From Bolinopsis microptera (Eukaryota; Ctenophora; Tentaculata; Lobata; Bolinopsidae): 64,000 nt of DNA. Shown in pieces: positions 13,317-25,000 of the stretch. Under the pieces are notes generated by a model. That model made no database searches. It was not told the DNA's origin and worked only from the letters and a program-made list of their open reading frames with translations. The stretch is from contig NC_087073.1 in the NCBI RefSeq assembly GCF_026151205.1, forward strand, positions 21,528,658 to 21,592,657, in the 5' to 3' direction. The position numbers and the translations under genes are program-made. The stretch's first letter is position 1. Each line of letters starts with the position of its first letter.

Positions 13317-14160
13317 GCTATACATGATACAACATGTATCACTATCAACTCGTCATTTATGATTTATTGATTATATTTATTCAAGCCGATCAGGCGTGAA
13401 AAATAAAAATGCACGGCGTCCGGCAAAAGCAAAAAAGGCTTATACTACAACGTTGTTCCCAGCGTTTCAAAATTAACTTTAACGAACATATTTCTAATTT
13501 ATAATATCAAGTTTAACGAATTTATTTCAATCAGTATCAAAATAAAATGTTGTGATCAGTGATATCGGTCGCGCGCGCGAATCACTAATTACAATATAGC
13601 ACTACGACGGTAAATAACTTTGCGGAGCAAAACGTGGCGCTTGGCAACCTGGATCATATATTTCTGTAATATGTAATACGTGTTTTATTACGTTAAAGGT
13701 TGTTCATCCAGTCAAATGATTTTGTAGTCGAATGCAACATTTTTACTACTTAACGACTATTTTTCTTGCTAATACTATATTAAAAATCGATTGAAGTCAA
13801 CTCCGTATTTCCTGGTCTAATATCAGCATTGCTTTTTTGTTTTAATAAAATATTGAGTTAACTGCCAGTTCATATTGATGAAAACTCGCATTTGCAGTTA
13901 TTTTACAATCTTTAGTTTATGTTGTTATTCACGGATGTTTAAACCTGAAACACTAAATACCAAATGTGATCTATTTCCAGAAGATCGGTCTTTTTGAAAG
14001 GTACATCAGTCTCTTTTATTTTATTTTATCGAATATCTCCTATTTGTTCATCAAGCATAAGACTAATTGATTCCCGTTATTATTGTTTAGAGAAACTGGG
14101 ATACCTTTAAATGCATACCTTTAAAGTTTTTAATTCGAACGATTTCAGGACCACAAAGAT

Positions 14161-17100
14161 ATGGGGAAACCTGGTCACGTGGTAAACAAAATATTATTGC
14201 TGACTGTTTGTCTGGTTTTAACGAGGGCTGCGAGTATAGACCCACCCGAGAGTGGCTCCATTCTCTTCAAGTTTGTAGAAAGGTCTGCAGGTGATGATCA
14301 CGATCACACAGCCGATGATCATGAAGATAAAATTCCTCACAGTGCAGACCCACTCGACAGTGGCCTGGGCTCCATTCTCTTTCTGTCAGGAACTTTCCTG
14401 ATTGGGGCTGTATCAAGACACATAATCAACAAGATCGGCTACAATATTCCCTACACTGTGGTACTCTTGGCTATTGGAATGTTGATAGGTGCCCTATTCA
14501 AACACTGGGAGAAGGAATTTCATGGGTATGCCGGAATGATACACATAGATCCTCATCTCCTGATGTTTACGTTTCTTCCTGTCTTGCTATTTGAATCTGC
14601 ATTCTTGCTCGATATTCATGCCATCAAAAAGTCTATCGGGCAGATTCTAGTTCTAGCGTTACCCGGTTACATAGTTACCTCGGCAACAACTGCAGTTGTG
14701 GTCTATTACATATTCCAATACGACTGGTCCTGGAATACCTCTATGATGGTAGGTGCTATACTGAGTGCTACAGATCCAGTGGCGGTAGTCGCACTTCTGA
14801 AGAGCAGTCCTGGCGGTAAAGACGTTCACCACCTATCGATTGTTATAGAAGGCGAGTCACTGCTGAACGATGGAGCAGCTATAGTTTTGTTTAACATTTT
14901 TCAGAACAACGCCATGAAACCCTGCCCCGGGGAGACATACTTCTGTGAAATAGGGAAAGTGTTAACAAATTTCACAGCCGAGCAGTTCTGTGACCCAAAC
15001 CGGCTCAATTACTTGAATTGTACTGAACCACTTCGTATCAACAAACAAATGTGCACTGATTTGACCGTGGAAGAGATTTTAATAGATATAGCCGTGAAAG
15101 TGTTAGGAGGGCCTTGTTTTGGGATAGTAATGGGTTATGTGTTTGTCTTCTGGCTAGGAAAGGTCTTTAACGACTACTTGACCGAAATAACAATCACAGT
15201 CGGATCTCCATATTTGGTGTACTACATCAGTGAGATGTTCCTTCAATCGTCCGGGGTGCTGTCGGTAGTTTTGTTTGGATGTGTAGTCAACATGAATAAA
15301 ATGAACATAAGTCCAGAAATCGAAGCTTTCTTAAACAAATTCTGGGAACAGATGGGTTATCTGGTGAATACAATAATATTCCTGGTGGTTGGAATGATCA
15401 TAACATTCTCAGCTCTAGAGAATATAGAAGTGACCGACATAGTGTACCTTGGCGCATTGTACGTAGGGGTGGCTGCCTCCAGATCATTGATGCTGATGTT
15501 TTTCCATTGCGTCCTTTCCAGGACAGGGTACGGAAGTACCTGGCAGTCAGCATCTGTCCTGATGTGGGGTGCTCTAAGAGGAGCTGTTTCTCTGGCACTA
15601 GCTCTTCAAGTGAATCACAATGCGGGATTCTGTAAGGCGATGAGAAGCAAGATACTGTTCTTTGTTTCAGGGATCGTCGTGCTAACTTTACTTATCAACT
15701 CGACGACATTCAACCAAGTTCTGTCAATACTAGGATTTTGTCATATCTCTAAAGCTAAAAAGGTGGCAGTAGATTCTGCTGCCACGATAATAATGGAAGC
15801 AATGAAAAAGGAACTGCATTCCCTAAAACAGGATGATAAACACACGGATAGCAGCTGGGAAGAAGTTAAGAAGATATGTTACATAGATACGATCTACAAC
15901 ACAGAAAAAGATATTTTGACGAATAGGCGGGAGATAGAGAAATTACACGATCAGGTGACTGCGTGCAATAACTGTTCCACTAAAGTTGCAGTACCGCTTA
16001 CAAGGGCAGAACTGAGCGAGTTTTATGATGAATCTAGGTCTAGGGTGTTCAAAGCTTTTAAGATAAGTCTCTGGAAACAGTTCGATCACGGGTTGTTGAG
16101 TAAGCCGGCGCTGCGGTTTCTAGACGACATGTGTGATCAAACACTAGACATTCGAGACAAGTTCATCGAGCTATCTGAGATTGAATACATGTGGCACACT
16201 GGATGTACACTGTCATATTTTAAATCAAAGCTGGTTTCACTCCAGGCAGGCAGCAAGGAGGATAACTTCCCAATTCCTAACAATATCCACCAATACAGGG
16301 TTTATCAGCTAGTATCTACTACCGCATTCGATATGGTTATCATGTTTTGCATTTTCGTAAATATCATTATGGTAATAGTAGAGCTATCTATGCCTTCAGC
16401 CATGTGTGAAGGAACAGAAAAAACTAACCTTAGTATTGCTTTTGGAATTTCAAACTATTGTTTCTTGGCCCTTTTCATCATCGAAATGATATTGAAACTC
16501 ATCGGCCAGCGAAAATACTATTTTTTCAACAAGTGGAATTTGGTAGATTTTGCAATCATCATCATCTCGATCGCTGACTCCGTCTCAGACATCTTTACAG
16601 CCTGTGGCTCAGCCAACCTTAATTTCAACGTTTTCAGAGTCATCCGAATTGTGCGGTTGTTCAGATGCGTTCGTCTCATAAAGTGGATACTTCTATTTTT
16701 TCAAAAAGTGGTGAGAGATCTAATACACAAGTCAGTTTCGGCTGGGTACGATATTGGGAGTGCATTCATTGTTGCTTCTGACGAAGTTTTGGAACACTTG
16801 GAACAGATTGTCGCTTACGAGGAGTGCAGGGCTGTCTTCAAGGAAAAAATTCTCAAAGCTCGTAATGAAGTAAATAAAAGTTTAGCCTTGGTAAGGAAAG
16901 AATTCCCAGGGATAGCCATAGCTATAAATACCAAACAAGTGGTGCGACTTATTCTAAATAAAGGCAGAGACACCAATTGGAAGCTTCTCCAAGATGGTTT
17001 AGTAGAAGAGTTTGACTGTGCTTTGTTCACCAAACAGTTAGAAGAAAAGATGAAACGTTTGCTTGCTAACCCTACACATTGGATATCTCCTCCCGATGCC

Positions 17101-18168
17101 TACAGTATGTTTGTTAAGGTACCCTGGCTGAAAAATTTGCCGGAATACGTTGTGACTAACTTTAGTAATCTTGCAGAACATCACCTTTACACCAAAGGGG
17201 AGGCATTTATAAAGAAGGGAGAGATCGCTGATGGGGTGTTTTTAATAATTTCCGGACAAGCTAGAGTTGTCCACTCCTTGGAGGATATTGAGGTCGCCTC
17301 GTCAAAATCAGACCTCGCCAAAACATCTAGTTTGCATTTGGCTTGTCATCTAAAACACAATGTTCTATTAGGCCCCGGAGCAATAGTTGGGGAGCAGAGC
17401 ATTCTCGTTAACCGACCAAGAGGATCGCATGTTGTGTGCGAGTCTGATCTACAGTGCTACTTTATATCAGCTGAAGATATGCACGGGCTCATGCTCAAAT
17501 ATCCTATCATTGAGGAGAACCTCTGGAGACTTTGCTCCATCAGAATGGCTCAGACTCTTCTCTCAAAAACAAATAAATATAAAACATGCAGTTTTGATGG
17601 ACTTAAAGCTCGGTGTGAGCAAAGTGTACTGGCAACGTTGGTTCCAGAAACCAGTAATGGAATATTTGAAATAGACGAGGTCATTACAGATGTGATTGTA
17701 ATATACGGTTCAACAAGATGTTTCCCCTCTAACATTGTAATAAATGGACCCAAACTGGTACCCGAGGGCACAACTAAGCTTCATCTCATGTCTCCGTGTA
17801 AAATGCTAACAATTATCAGCCCAACACATGATATCGACCTGAAGAAATACAACGAAACAGCGCCAAAACCCCAAAAAGTGGAGAATGAATCGCTTTCTTC
17901 CCAACAAAGTCTATTATATCCAGGAGATAGTGATAGTTCTGTATCCAGGGAACAAATCATCAGCGATATGAAACTTTCCTGCGTCATTAAAGAAGATCCT
18001 AATCCGACGACTCGACAACAGTACGAGAAGAAACGCAGAATGGATCATCTGAAGGACATTCGAGAGCAGTCTGGTGAGGTAACAACAAATTTGGGACAAT
18101 CAAACTCATTAAGTAATGAGAGACTAACACCCGTAGAGAATTCGAGTCCTTGTAAGAAGAAATCCTAG
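14161..18168 (+). CDS. SLC9C1: sperm-type Na+/H+ exchanger with voltage sensor and cyclic-nucleotide domain (SLC9C family)
   Basis: This uninterrupted 1335-codon frame has full family length. A signal-like hydrophobic segment (residues 10-24) and a His/Asp-rich luminal stretch precede the cation/proton exchanger domain: FLPVLLFESAF near 138, ATDPVAVVALL near 203, GESLLNDGAA near 230. A four-helix voltage-sensor domain follows (about 720-860). Its S4 near 823 has five Arg and one Lys at every third position (FRVIRIVRLFRCVRLIK). A cyclic-nucleotide-binding domain lies at about 994-1120, with a phosphate cassette GEQSILVNRPRGSH. In animals this family controls sperm alkalinisation, with voltage gating and cAMP modulation. 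A good 3' splice sequence (GATTTCAG) ends 12 nt before the ATG, so a 5'UTR intron or trans-splicing is likely. The lack of coding introns is unusual beside the spliced genes nearby. SLC9C1 and SLC9C2 cannot be separated by eye. Confidence 0.95.
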   Translation: MGKPGHVVNKILLLTVCLVLTRAASIDPPESGSILFKFVERSAGDDHDHTADDHEDKIPHSADPLDSGLGSILFLSGTFLIGAVSRHIINKIGYNIPYTVVLLAIGMLIGALFKHWEKEFHGYAGMIHIDPHLLMFTFLPVLLFESAFLLDIHAIKKSIGQILVLALPGYIVTSATTAVVVYYIFQYDWSWNTSMMVGAILSATDPVAVVALLKSSPGGKDVHHLSIVIEGESLLNDGAAIVLFNIFQNNAMKPCPGETYFCEIGKVLTNFTAEQFCDPNRLNYLNCTEPLRINKQMCTDLTVEEILIDIAVKVLGGPCFGIVMGYVFVFWLGKVFNDYLTEITITVGSPYLVYYISEMFLQSSGVLSVVLFGCVVNMNKMNISPEIEAFLNKFWEQMGYLVNTIIFLVVGMIITFSALENIEVTDIVYLGALYVGVAASRSLMLMFFHCVLSRTGYGSTWQSASVLMWGALRGAVSLALALQVNHNAGFCKAMRSKILFFVSGIVVLTLLINSTTFNQVLSILGFCHISKAKKVAVDSAATIIMEAMKKELHSLKQDDKHTDSSWEEVKKICYIDTIYNTEKDILTNRREIEKLHDQVTACNNCSTKVAVPLTRAELSEFYDESRSRVFKAFKISLWKQFDHGLLSKPALRFLDDMCDQTLDIRDKFIELSEIEYMWHTGCTLSYFKSKLVSLQAGSKEDNFPIPNNIHQYRVYQLVSTTAFDMVIMFCIFVNIIMVIVELSMPSAMCEGTEKTNLSIAFGISNYCFLALFIIEMILKLIGQRKYYFFNKWNLVDFAIIIISIADSVSDIFTACGSANLNFNVFRVIRIVRLFRCVRLIKWILLFFQKVVRDLIHKSVSAGYDIGSAFIVASDEVLEHLEQIVAYEECRAVFKEKILKARNEVNKSLALVRKEFPGIAIAINTKQVVRLILNKGRDTNWKLLQDGLVEEFDCALFTKQLEEKMKRLLANPTHWISPPDAYSMFVKVPWLKNLPEYVVTNFSNLAEHHLYTKGEAFIKKGEIADGVFLIISGQARVVHSLEDIEVASSKSDLAKTSSLHLACHLKHNVLLGPGAIVGEQSILVNRPRGSHVVCESDLQCYFISAEDMHGLMLKYPIIEENLWRLCSIRMAQTLLSKTNKYKTCSFDGLKARCEQSVLATLVPETSNGIFEIDEVITDVIVIYGSTRCFPSNIVINGPKLVPEGTTKLHLMSPCKMLTIISPTHDIDLKKYNETAPKPQKVENESLSSQQSLLYPGDSDSSVSREQIISDMKLSCVIKEDPNPTTRQQYEKKRRMDHLKDIREQSGEVTTNLGQSNSLSNERLTPVENSSPCKKKS

Positions 18169-18954
18169 AGTTTTAGATATTTCTTCCAGTGCTGGACACT
18201 GCAGATTGTAGATTATCTAACGAGTTATATAACATGTATATTGTATAAGATGTATATTGTATAAGATGCGTCAGGAAATTGTGTCATACTGGAATGTAGA
18301 ACATAGAAGCGGAATGATGTTCCGGATATAAAGGACATTTTTTTATAAATTTCAGTGATCCCTCCCTGTATCAGTGATTTGATTTTAACTTAATAAGAAT
18401 GATTTTCTTTCAGGTAAAAACTCATTGTTTTAATCGATCCGTTGACCGTTATGCGCTAGCTAAGCAGGATTATGTAAAAACTAATTTCAAAGGGTTACCT
18501 GAAGGTGAAGCCATTACTAAGAAAATTACACATCATGAGCAAATTATTTTTGCTGGATCAAAGTTAGCCACAGGGCAACTCTTAATAAACATCGTTGATC
18601 GAGGAAGCTCCGTTAACTTTTAAAGTTATTATATTAGTTATTATAAGTTATTATATAAGCGGCATTATTGCATTTGACCTCCTTGATATTATTAACAATA
18701 TAAACTGCCGTGCGCTGAACTTAGTAGTGGAGTGTTTGTATCAACTACTTATTTTCGCGCGTCACATATTTTGCAAAATCCGAGCACTTTTTACTGAAGT
18801 TCAGAAGGACTTTCGACAAATCTGTTCCAGATTGCAAGGCCGAAAATCAATCGTTTTAAACAATAACTTCGAAAATTTTCTCCTAGATCCTACCATGCGA
18901 TTTCCTTCAAAATTTCCAGATAGTAAGATAAGTATGGGACTGACATTATATAAA

Positions 18955-19480
18955 AGTTTTAGTAAATGTCTATGTTCCAAATTTGAGATATCACTTCAAA
19001 CACAAGAAAATATCTCCAAATCGGTGGTTTGCAGTGGTACCAAGGCATATATCTCGAGACCTGAATAAAGGATTTTCTTGAAACTTTGCAGATAGTAAGA
19101 TGGCTATGAATCTGGTAATCTGTACAAGTTTGCCACCTACTGTACAAGTTTGCCTCCTACAGCTAGTATAGTGCCTCGGCACAGAGTGGCTTAGGGTTAC
19201 GGAAAAGGAGATAAGCACCTCAGGCCATCCCAACATTCGGGAGAGACCTGCCCTTGTATTGTTGTTGTATTGTACAAGTTTGGGCGAATTTGTATGTGCC
19301 AAATTTGAGATGTCACTTTAAACACAAGAAAATATCTCCAAATCAGCGAATTCTGCGGAACACAGGCATATATCTCGAGACCTGAATAAACGATTTTATT
19401 TAAACTTTTCAGATATGGTCATAATTGTAAGACGGATAATCTGTGCAAGTTCGGGCGAATTTCTATGTGCCAAATTTGGA
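18955..19480. repeat. two diverged direct repeats of about 190 bp, separated by a SINE
   Basis: Both copies contain ACACAAGAAAATATCTCCAA and GGCATATATCTCGAGACCTG at similar spacing (18960-19130 and 19283-19470). A further inverted piece follows at about 19480-19510. The SINE at 19153-19270 sits between them. Short open frames here have no recognisable product. Confidence 0.75.
19141..19282 (+). mobile_element. 5'-truncated SINE with 12-bp target-site duplication
   Basis: The body (19153-19270) matches the reverse complement of the element at 62966-63154, sharing AGCTAGTATAGTGCCTC, AAAAGGAGATAAGCAC and GGGAGAGACCTGCCCTTGTAT. It is flanked by TGTACAAGTTTG on both sides (19141-19152 and 19271-19282). 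The tRNA-like head seen in the other copy is missing, as expected for 5' truncation during target-primed insertion. Confidence 0.85.
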
Positions 19481-19559
19481 GATATTTTCTTGTGTTTGAA
19501 GTAATATCTCAAATAATACTATCTGGAAAGTTTCAAGAAAATCGAATATTTGGATTTTG

Positions 19560-20030
19560 AGATGGTCGACTTTCGTCAAATATTGTTCCGTGGAACAAAT
19601 GAAACGGAAAGTCCGACTCCTGAACTTTCTGTTATTGCAAAGAGGCTCATACTTCATACATCTGTGGAAAGTTCTCCAGGGTATATGTCCAAATGACCTA
19701 GATGTACAGTTCAGAGAGAATGCCACACTGGGAGTTAAAGTTATACTCCCTTCTCTCACAAAAAAAAAGCATTAGCCACTGCACGCTCCACCTACGACCA
19801 CTCATTTGTAGTGAGAGCTGGAAGACTCTGGAATGTTCACCCCAAAATTGTCAATACTCAAAGGACTTTGACAAGATTCAAGACATCTCTTGGAAATTTC
19901 CTAGACACCCTTCCAGACAAGCCCCCTACTCCTGGACACAGTGCAGAAAACTCTAACTCGATAATAGACTGGTGCAGTCAAGGAGGTGGTCCGCAGATTG
20001 CGTGATGGCCGTGAAGATGCCTACTTCTAG
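19560..20030 (+). mobile_element. 3' tail of a CR1/Jockey-like LINE (dead fragment)
   Basis: Two frames encode the C-terminal end of a LINE ORF: LLLQRGSYFIHLWKVLQG, then after an A-run frameshift near 19760, RAGRLWNVHPKIVNTQRT and FLDTLPDKPPTPGHSAENSN. The last motif matches FLNEFPDTPPTPGYTGQNRN of the minus-strand element at 10640-12690, so both belong to one family in opposite orientations. The upstream RT is absent. Confidence 0.75.
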
Positions 20031-20032
20031 AG

Positions 20033-20326
20033 TTGTTTTCGAATCTTTAATTTTGTAAAACGGTCAGATGTGGAAAATTTAAGACTAGGAAAGTAAGTAT
20101 TTAGAATCTGCTCCGGCTTGTCTCATTTAATATCCTCTATATAGATTTGTGAAGCTATTGAACCTATTGATAGGTTTAGCTAAACCTATCAATAGGTTCA
20201 ATAGGTTCACAAATCTATATAGAGGATATTAAATGAGACAAGCCGGAGCAGATTCTAAATACTTACTTTCCTAGTCTTAAATTTTCCACATCTGACCGTT
20301 TTACAAAATTAAAGATTCGAAAACAA
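20033..20326. repeat. near-perfect 294-bp palindrome
   Basis: The arms (20033 to about 20177 and about 20183 to 20326) are reverse complements, with one mismatch noticed near the centre (AATAGCTTCAC against AATAGGTTCAC) and only a few unpaired bases between them. The palindrome starts just after the LINE tail ending near 20030. There is no coding capacity. A transcript would fold into one long hairpin. Confidence 0.92.
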
Positions 20327-20943
20327 TAGATATATTATAATTATTTGTAGATTATAAACGGCGATGAAGTAATTATTATTATTATTATATATATGTTATA
20401 TTAATTATATATGATGAAGTAAAGGGCTTGATTCAAAATTATGTCAGATTACGGTGCGCCGTAATTTGGTAATATAATCGTCACACCATATTGCAACACT
20501 AACGACATCTTAGCCTGTATTCAAGGGAATCAGAAAGCTTAAAAAGCCGGTTACAGTGCCACTATTTAATGAAATGCAGGATATCCGAGTCAGAGCACCA
20601 TTGAATAGTTGAAAGCAGTACAGTATTTAGTTTTGTTAGTATTGTAACTAAGCGATAGAATGTAATTTACAACTTTTCTAAATATGTACAATCTGGTTTG
20701 TGAAGGTTTCACAAAAATCTCATACTCCAGTTCACAAGAAATAAATTAAAATGCTCCTTGAATATAAAACCCTAAATATGAGCATGTTACTAATTCCGAT
20801 TCTTAAACCAAATGTACCGAAATAGAAAACAGAAGGCATGAAAGCAATTAGAAATTCTAAAAATAATATATTGCTTCGAGTTTTAATCTTTAAACAAAGA
20901 ACATCACATTATAAACAGTTCACCATAAAACATCAACTCCGTT

Positions 20944-21214
20944 TCAACGGTACGTTTTACTTTCCTGTATTTCTAAAGGTGGTAAATACTTTGCATAATG
21001 TTCGTGATGAACTTCACCCTTGAATTCCTTCTTTTTATTGGGAGGTCCTTTGACGACAGTAACAGATAGATTTGACCAATATCTCACTAAACTCCCTTGC
21101 ATTCCCTTTGCATGAACTGTCAAACCGTTTTTATCTGTTTGATATCTAGCACAAGTTGCGTAATCAATCCACAAATTGCTGGTATCTTCTATTCCCCCTT
21201 CTTTTGCTATCCGT
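20944..21214 (-). CDS. possible C-terminal exon of an unrecognised protein
   Basis: A minus-strand frame of about 89 codons follows a good acceptor (AAATTTTCAG at 21215-21224) and ends in a stop at 20944. It encodes a non-repetitive, mixed-composition sequence including EDTSNLWIDYATCARYQTDK and VHHEHYAKYLPPLEIQ. This looks more protein-like than neighbouring chance frames. I found no upstream exon and recognise no family. Treat it as tentative. Confidence 0.25.
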
Positions 21215-21533
21215 CTGAAAATTTCGAATGTTAGACTTAGAGCGATAGAAAAATTCTTTACATTCGACAGAAATTTGACTAATAAAGGGCTGCGTCAATG
21301 AGGGCACACAAAGACACCAAATCTCGTGACGGTAAAAAAACAAAGAACATATCTCAATGCAAAGTGAGACATTTTTTATGATACGATGCCCTAAAAAGAG
21401 ATAATTACGTTGCAGAATAACTAGAAACCAAAATAGTAAAGCCAAACAGAATCATTTGATCAAACAATATTTTAGTTGTGTCTCGGTTGCGTTGTACTTG
21501 AAAAGAGGTACGTTTTCTCTAGTACTATTGGAA

Positions 21534-22091
21534 ATGATGCAAGAGTTAAACGGCGCAACTAACCCAGTGTTCGACTGTGGAACAGTCCCGGATAGCCCGC
21601 CCCCGCAAACACCCACCACCACCTCTCCGGCAACCCTCCCATTTCCTACCAGATTCTCAGTGAGTTCCATCGCAACAATAGCCACCACAATGACTGAACC
21701 AGCTCCTAAAGTTACAGTTATACCAGGCGTAGTACCCCGTACTTCTGTATCACACGAATACGCTAAAACTCCCCTAACCACTGATCTCCCCACTTCCTAC
21801 CCCCCTTCTAACAACATTATTCTTGTTCTGGTGGTCACCGTTCTCTGTGGTCTCATCAACCCTTGTGCACTCCTGGCGCTGAAGCACTCGTTTGATAGTG
21901 CTAAAGCGATTCAAGCTTACAACTATGTTAAAGCAAGGAGGGAAGGGATCGCGGCAAAGCACTTTGCCATTGGAGGCATCATACTGGGTGCATTGGTGCT
22001 TTCCATCATTTACTATCGGGGAATTATAAATGCACTTAATCAAAACCACAACCCCAAGTTTGAAGAGAGCCAACCCAAAATTGAAAATTAG
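21534..22091 (+). CDS. dispanin / CD225-domain two-pass membrane protein
   Basis: A single-exon frame of 185 codons from the ATG at 21534; an in-frame ATG at 21456 would add 26 residues. I chose the later start because an acceptor-like TTTTCTCTAG ends 11 nt before it. The N-terminal half is Pro/Thr-rich and extracellular-like. The C-terminal half has the CD225 pattern: a hydrophobic segment (LVLVVTVLCGLINPCALLAL), a loop with YNYVKARREGIAAKH, then a second membrane helix (FAIGGIILGALVLSIIYY). The family includes IFITM and PRRT/SynDIG proteins, which act in membrane fusion and trafficking. The subfamily cannot be assigned. Confidence 0.8.
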   Translation: MMQELNGATNPVFDCGTVPDSPPPQTPTTTSPATLPFPTRFSVSSIATIATTMTEPAPKVTVIPGVVPRTSVSHEYAKTPLTTDLPTSYPPSNNIILVLVVTVLCGLINPCALLALKHSFDSAKAIQAYNYVKARREGIAAKHFAIGGIILGALVLSIIYYRGIINALNQNHNPKFEESQPKIEN

Positions 22092-25000
22092 CCTGATTGA
22101 AATGCAGCGTTTGAGGCTCGTTGAGGCGTAGACCAATGTAATAACAATGTGTCAGGAATAATTGGGACGCTATTTATCGAGGTGTAAATATTAATGCTCA
22201 ATATCAACATTTAAACTTGAATATTTGGAAGTATACCAATTTTAGTTACTTGTTTATGGTAAATTTACAATGCTGGTGGTTTTAAATAACTTATGTTCTG
22301 ATTGGTTGGAGTTTCATTGATTCATATAGTATATAAAATACCAGCCCAGTGCACTGATTGGACAGCTAATAATGGCGACAACAGAAGGTTCTTTTTTTGC
22401 TTTGATCATATTTGATCTTGTAAATTTCTATCACAAACCCTATTCCAAACCGGCCACCAAGCAACCTAATTGCCACCCAGTAAGATAAATAAGTTCAGAA
22501 AGATTAAAATAACTTTGGACACTCCCTAAGGTAATATTGCTCGGTCCCATTATTCTGGGTGTCCAGAACCAGGGTGATATTGTGGGCAGTGAAATAAAGG
22601 AAAGACGAACCGAGCATTTAGCAGTGTAGTGAGGGTGTCTCTGTATCTGGGGCTCCAGTTACTGTTGAAATAGCATTGTAGAATAGCGTGGTCTAACGGC
22701 TTCTTGTTTATCTGAAGATAACACCGAGTTTAAGTTACAATTATCTTTATAGTTACACCGAGTTTAAGTTACAATTATCTTTATACGACCGAGTTTTGTG
22801 GTTATCAGTGAGGGTGTTGCTGAAGGAGACTAATGTTGATGAAGGATTTGTGTCACTCTAGCCGACAATTCTATACAATGTTGAATATTATACAAGTCAT
22901 CATGCCTTAGAAGTTTTTATAGGGAAATTAGAATTAATCAACTTAGTTAAATTAACAACAGTTAAATTAACTTAGTTTAATTAACTTAGTTAAATCAACA
23001 ACAGAATGTGGATCTTTTGATTGAACTTTTTGACAAAATGATTGGTTTTGTGTTCGCGAAGACTGTAGATCAGCTGTAGGCGGTAAAATAGTTAGTATTT
23101 CGCATATTACCAAGCTCTTTTCAGTAATGCTATGTGTGTATTTTAGAATGTTAGCTAAATAAACCAGGGGTTATGAATATTTCGTGTATAATTTTTGTGA
23201 ATACCTCCGATTTAAATCAATAACCGCCGTTTTTAAGGACCCATTAAATTGTGGGCCCCACGGCATCTTTACCGCATTCTGATTGGTTGCAGGATATAAT
23301 GCAGGCTGCTAACTGGTCAGATTTGAGTGTAGTTATTTTAACATTATATGCGAGGTGCCTCTTATTTCCGGGAGTGTGTTGTGGACATATTGCTGGTCCA
23401 TTTTGAGTAGAGTTTTACACTTACATTTTACTACCTCCAATTTACATACATCTGCAATCTGCATGAAATAGGAAACTACATTACTATTAAAAGTAGCAGA
23501 TAAGAAGTTAAAACTCCTTTAGATTGGTAACGTGAGAAAACCTACACTTTGTTTATTTAAACCGACCGTTTTGGGGATATATTAGACGATAAGCAGACAA
23601 ATTCAACAATTTACAGATAAGGGCACCGAAATAATATCAATTTGGTTATCATCATGCATTGTCTAATCTTATCGGCCTACTAAATAAACAAACTACTCTG
23701 AATTGAAAATCTATTTCTAAATTTGATGTGTTATATTTACAGCAATTAAATAAGAATACGACGTTTGAAGACAATTTCTTTCGTAATTTGAATCGCAGTA
23801 CTTAAACAACAAATGACTAATGAATAACGAATTAGTGAGGTTTTGAGAAATTAGGTGGTCAGATAAGAAATCTACTTGGTTTCAGTCCGTGCGATGTTTT
23901 TATATAGCGGATAATAATCCGCTATTAAACAGATTTAATAATAGCCGAACAGATTTAAAACGTTAGTTAGTATGAAATGAGAGGTAGAGGATGACAGATA
24001 TGAAACAAACCTGCTTTATTATGGGATGGAGTTTCTTCCACCGCCCCATTATATTATTACTAACAACCACAATTTTAACTTCGTTCTCAGTTATAATGTT
24101 AACCTTTTCTCTCTTCTTTTCTTTTGCTCGCGACCGTTTCTGAGAAAAAGAGGAAATATTGATGGCCTGGATGAAACATCTAGCAAGAAGTTGCTGAATT
24201 ATTCATCATTAACTTGAATTTCAATGGTTAAATTCATCAAAAAGCTCAATTTAATCTTCATAGCAATACCTGTCGCTTTCTATCGACGTGATCAAAAGAT
24301 TTGATAGTAACGGGATAGGGCTGTTCATCGTCACATGGTAACAGTTTCTGTGGCTGTACTTTGTGGATCCTGGTGGAGACAGTATTTTATTATTATAAAG
24401 GAGCATTTTACAAGACAAGCATCTAATAAACATAGGTTTATTAAAGGTGACACAAATACTAACATACCAAGGGTAGAGTCGGGGAAATTTCTTCTCTTTT
24501 CCGGGTTTGCCGAGGTTTTCAAGCCAATAAGGCGGGTTTTTCTTCTCTGGGAAGAATGTTGCAGCTTGATAGGGGAGGGAGGAGAGGAGTGGTCGTAATG
24601 CTCGCGACAAGATCATATCCCCCTGCTAATCTAGTTTTATAGAATGAGGTTACATTTATAAGAGAAATCTTGACTATGTATAATAAGTATATGGTACATT
24701 TTAATCTTGCTGATTGATAGTCTCATCATGACTTTTATAAAATATGAAAAATTGTTTCTTATTGATTCATTTACATCTAGTATTTACTTCAGCAACCTTG
24801 CTTTCGGGTTAAATAAAATTTTCTAAAAAGTAAACTACGTTTATTCCAAATAGTAAATATACGACAATACAGTACATTGAAAATAGTATAAGAATTACAA
24901 TTCGATAGGATTTATCGTACACAAGCTACCAAAAGCCAAACCAACAGTCAAAAATGGACAAGAATTGAACTTCAAAATACAAGTGTACAAGGTCAAATAT

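Noticed and set aside
24251..24616. Frame of 121 codons on minus with counterparts on plus
   Set aside because: No recognisable domain, no conservation signal visible and it sits in a gene-poor AT-rich stretch.
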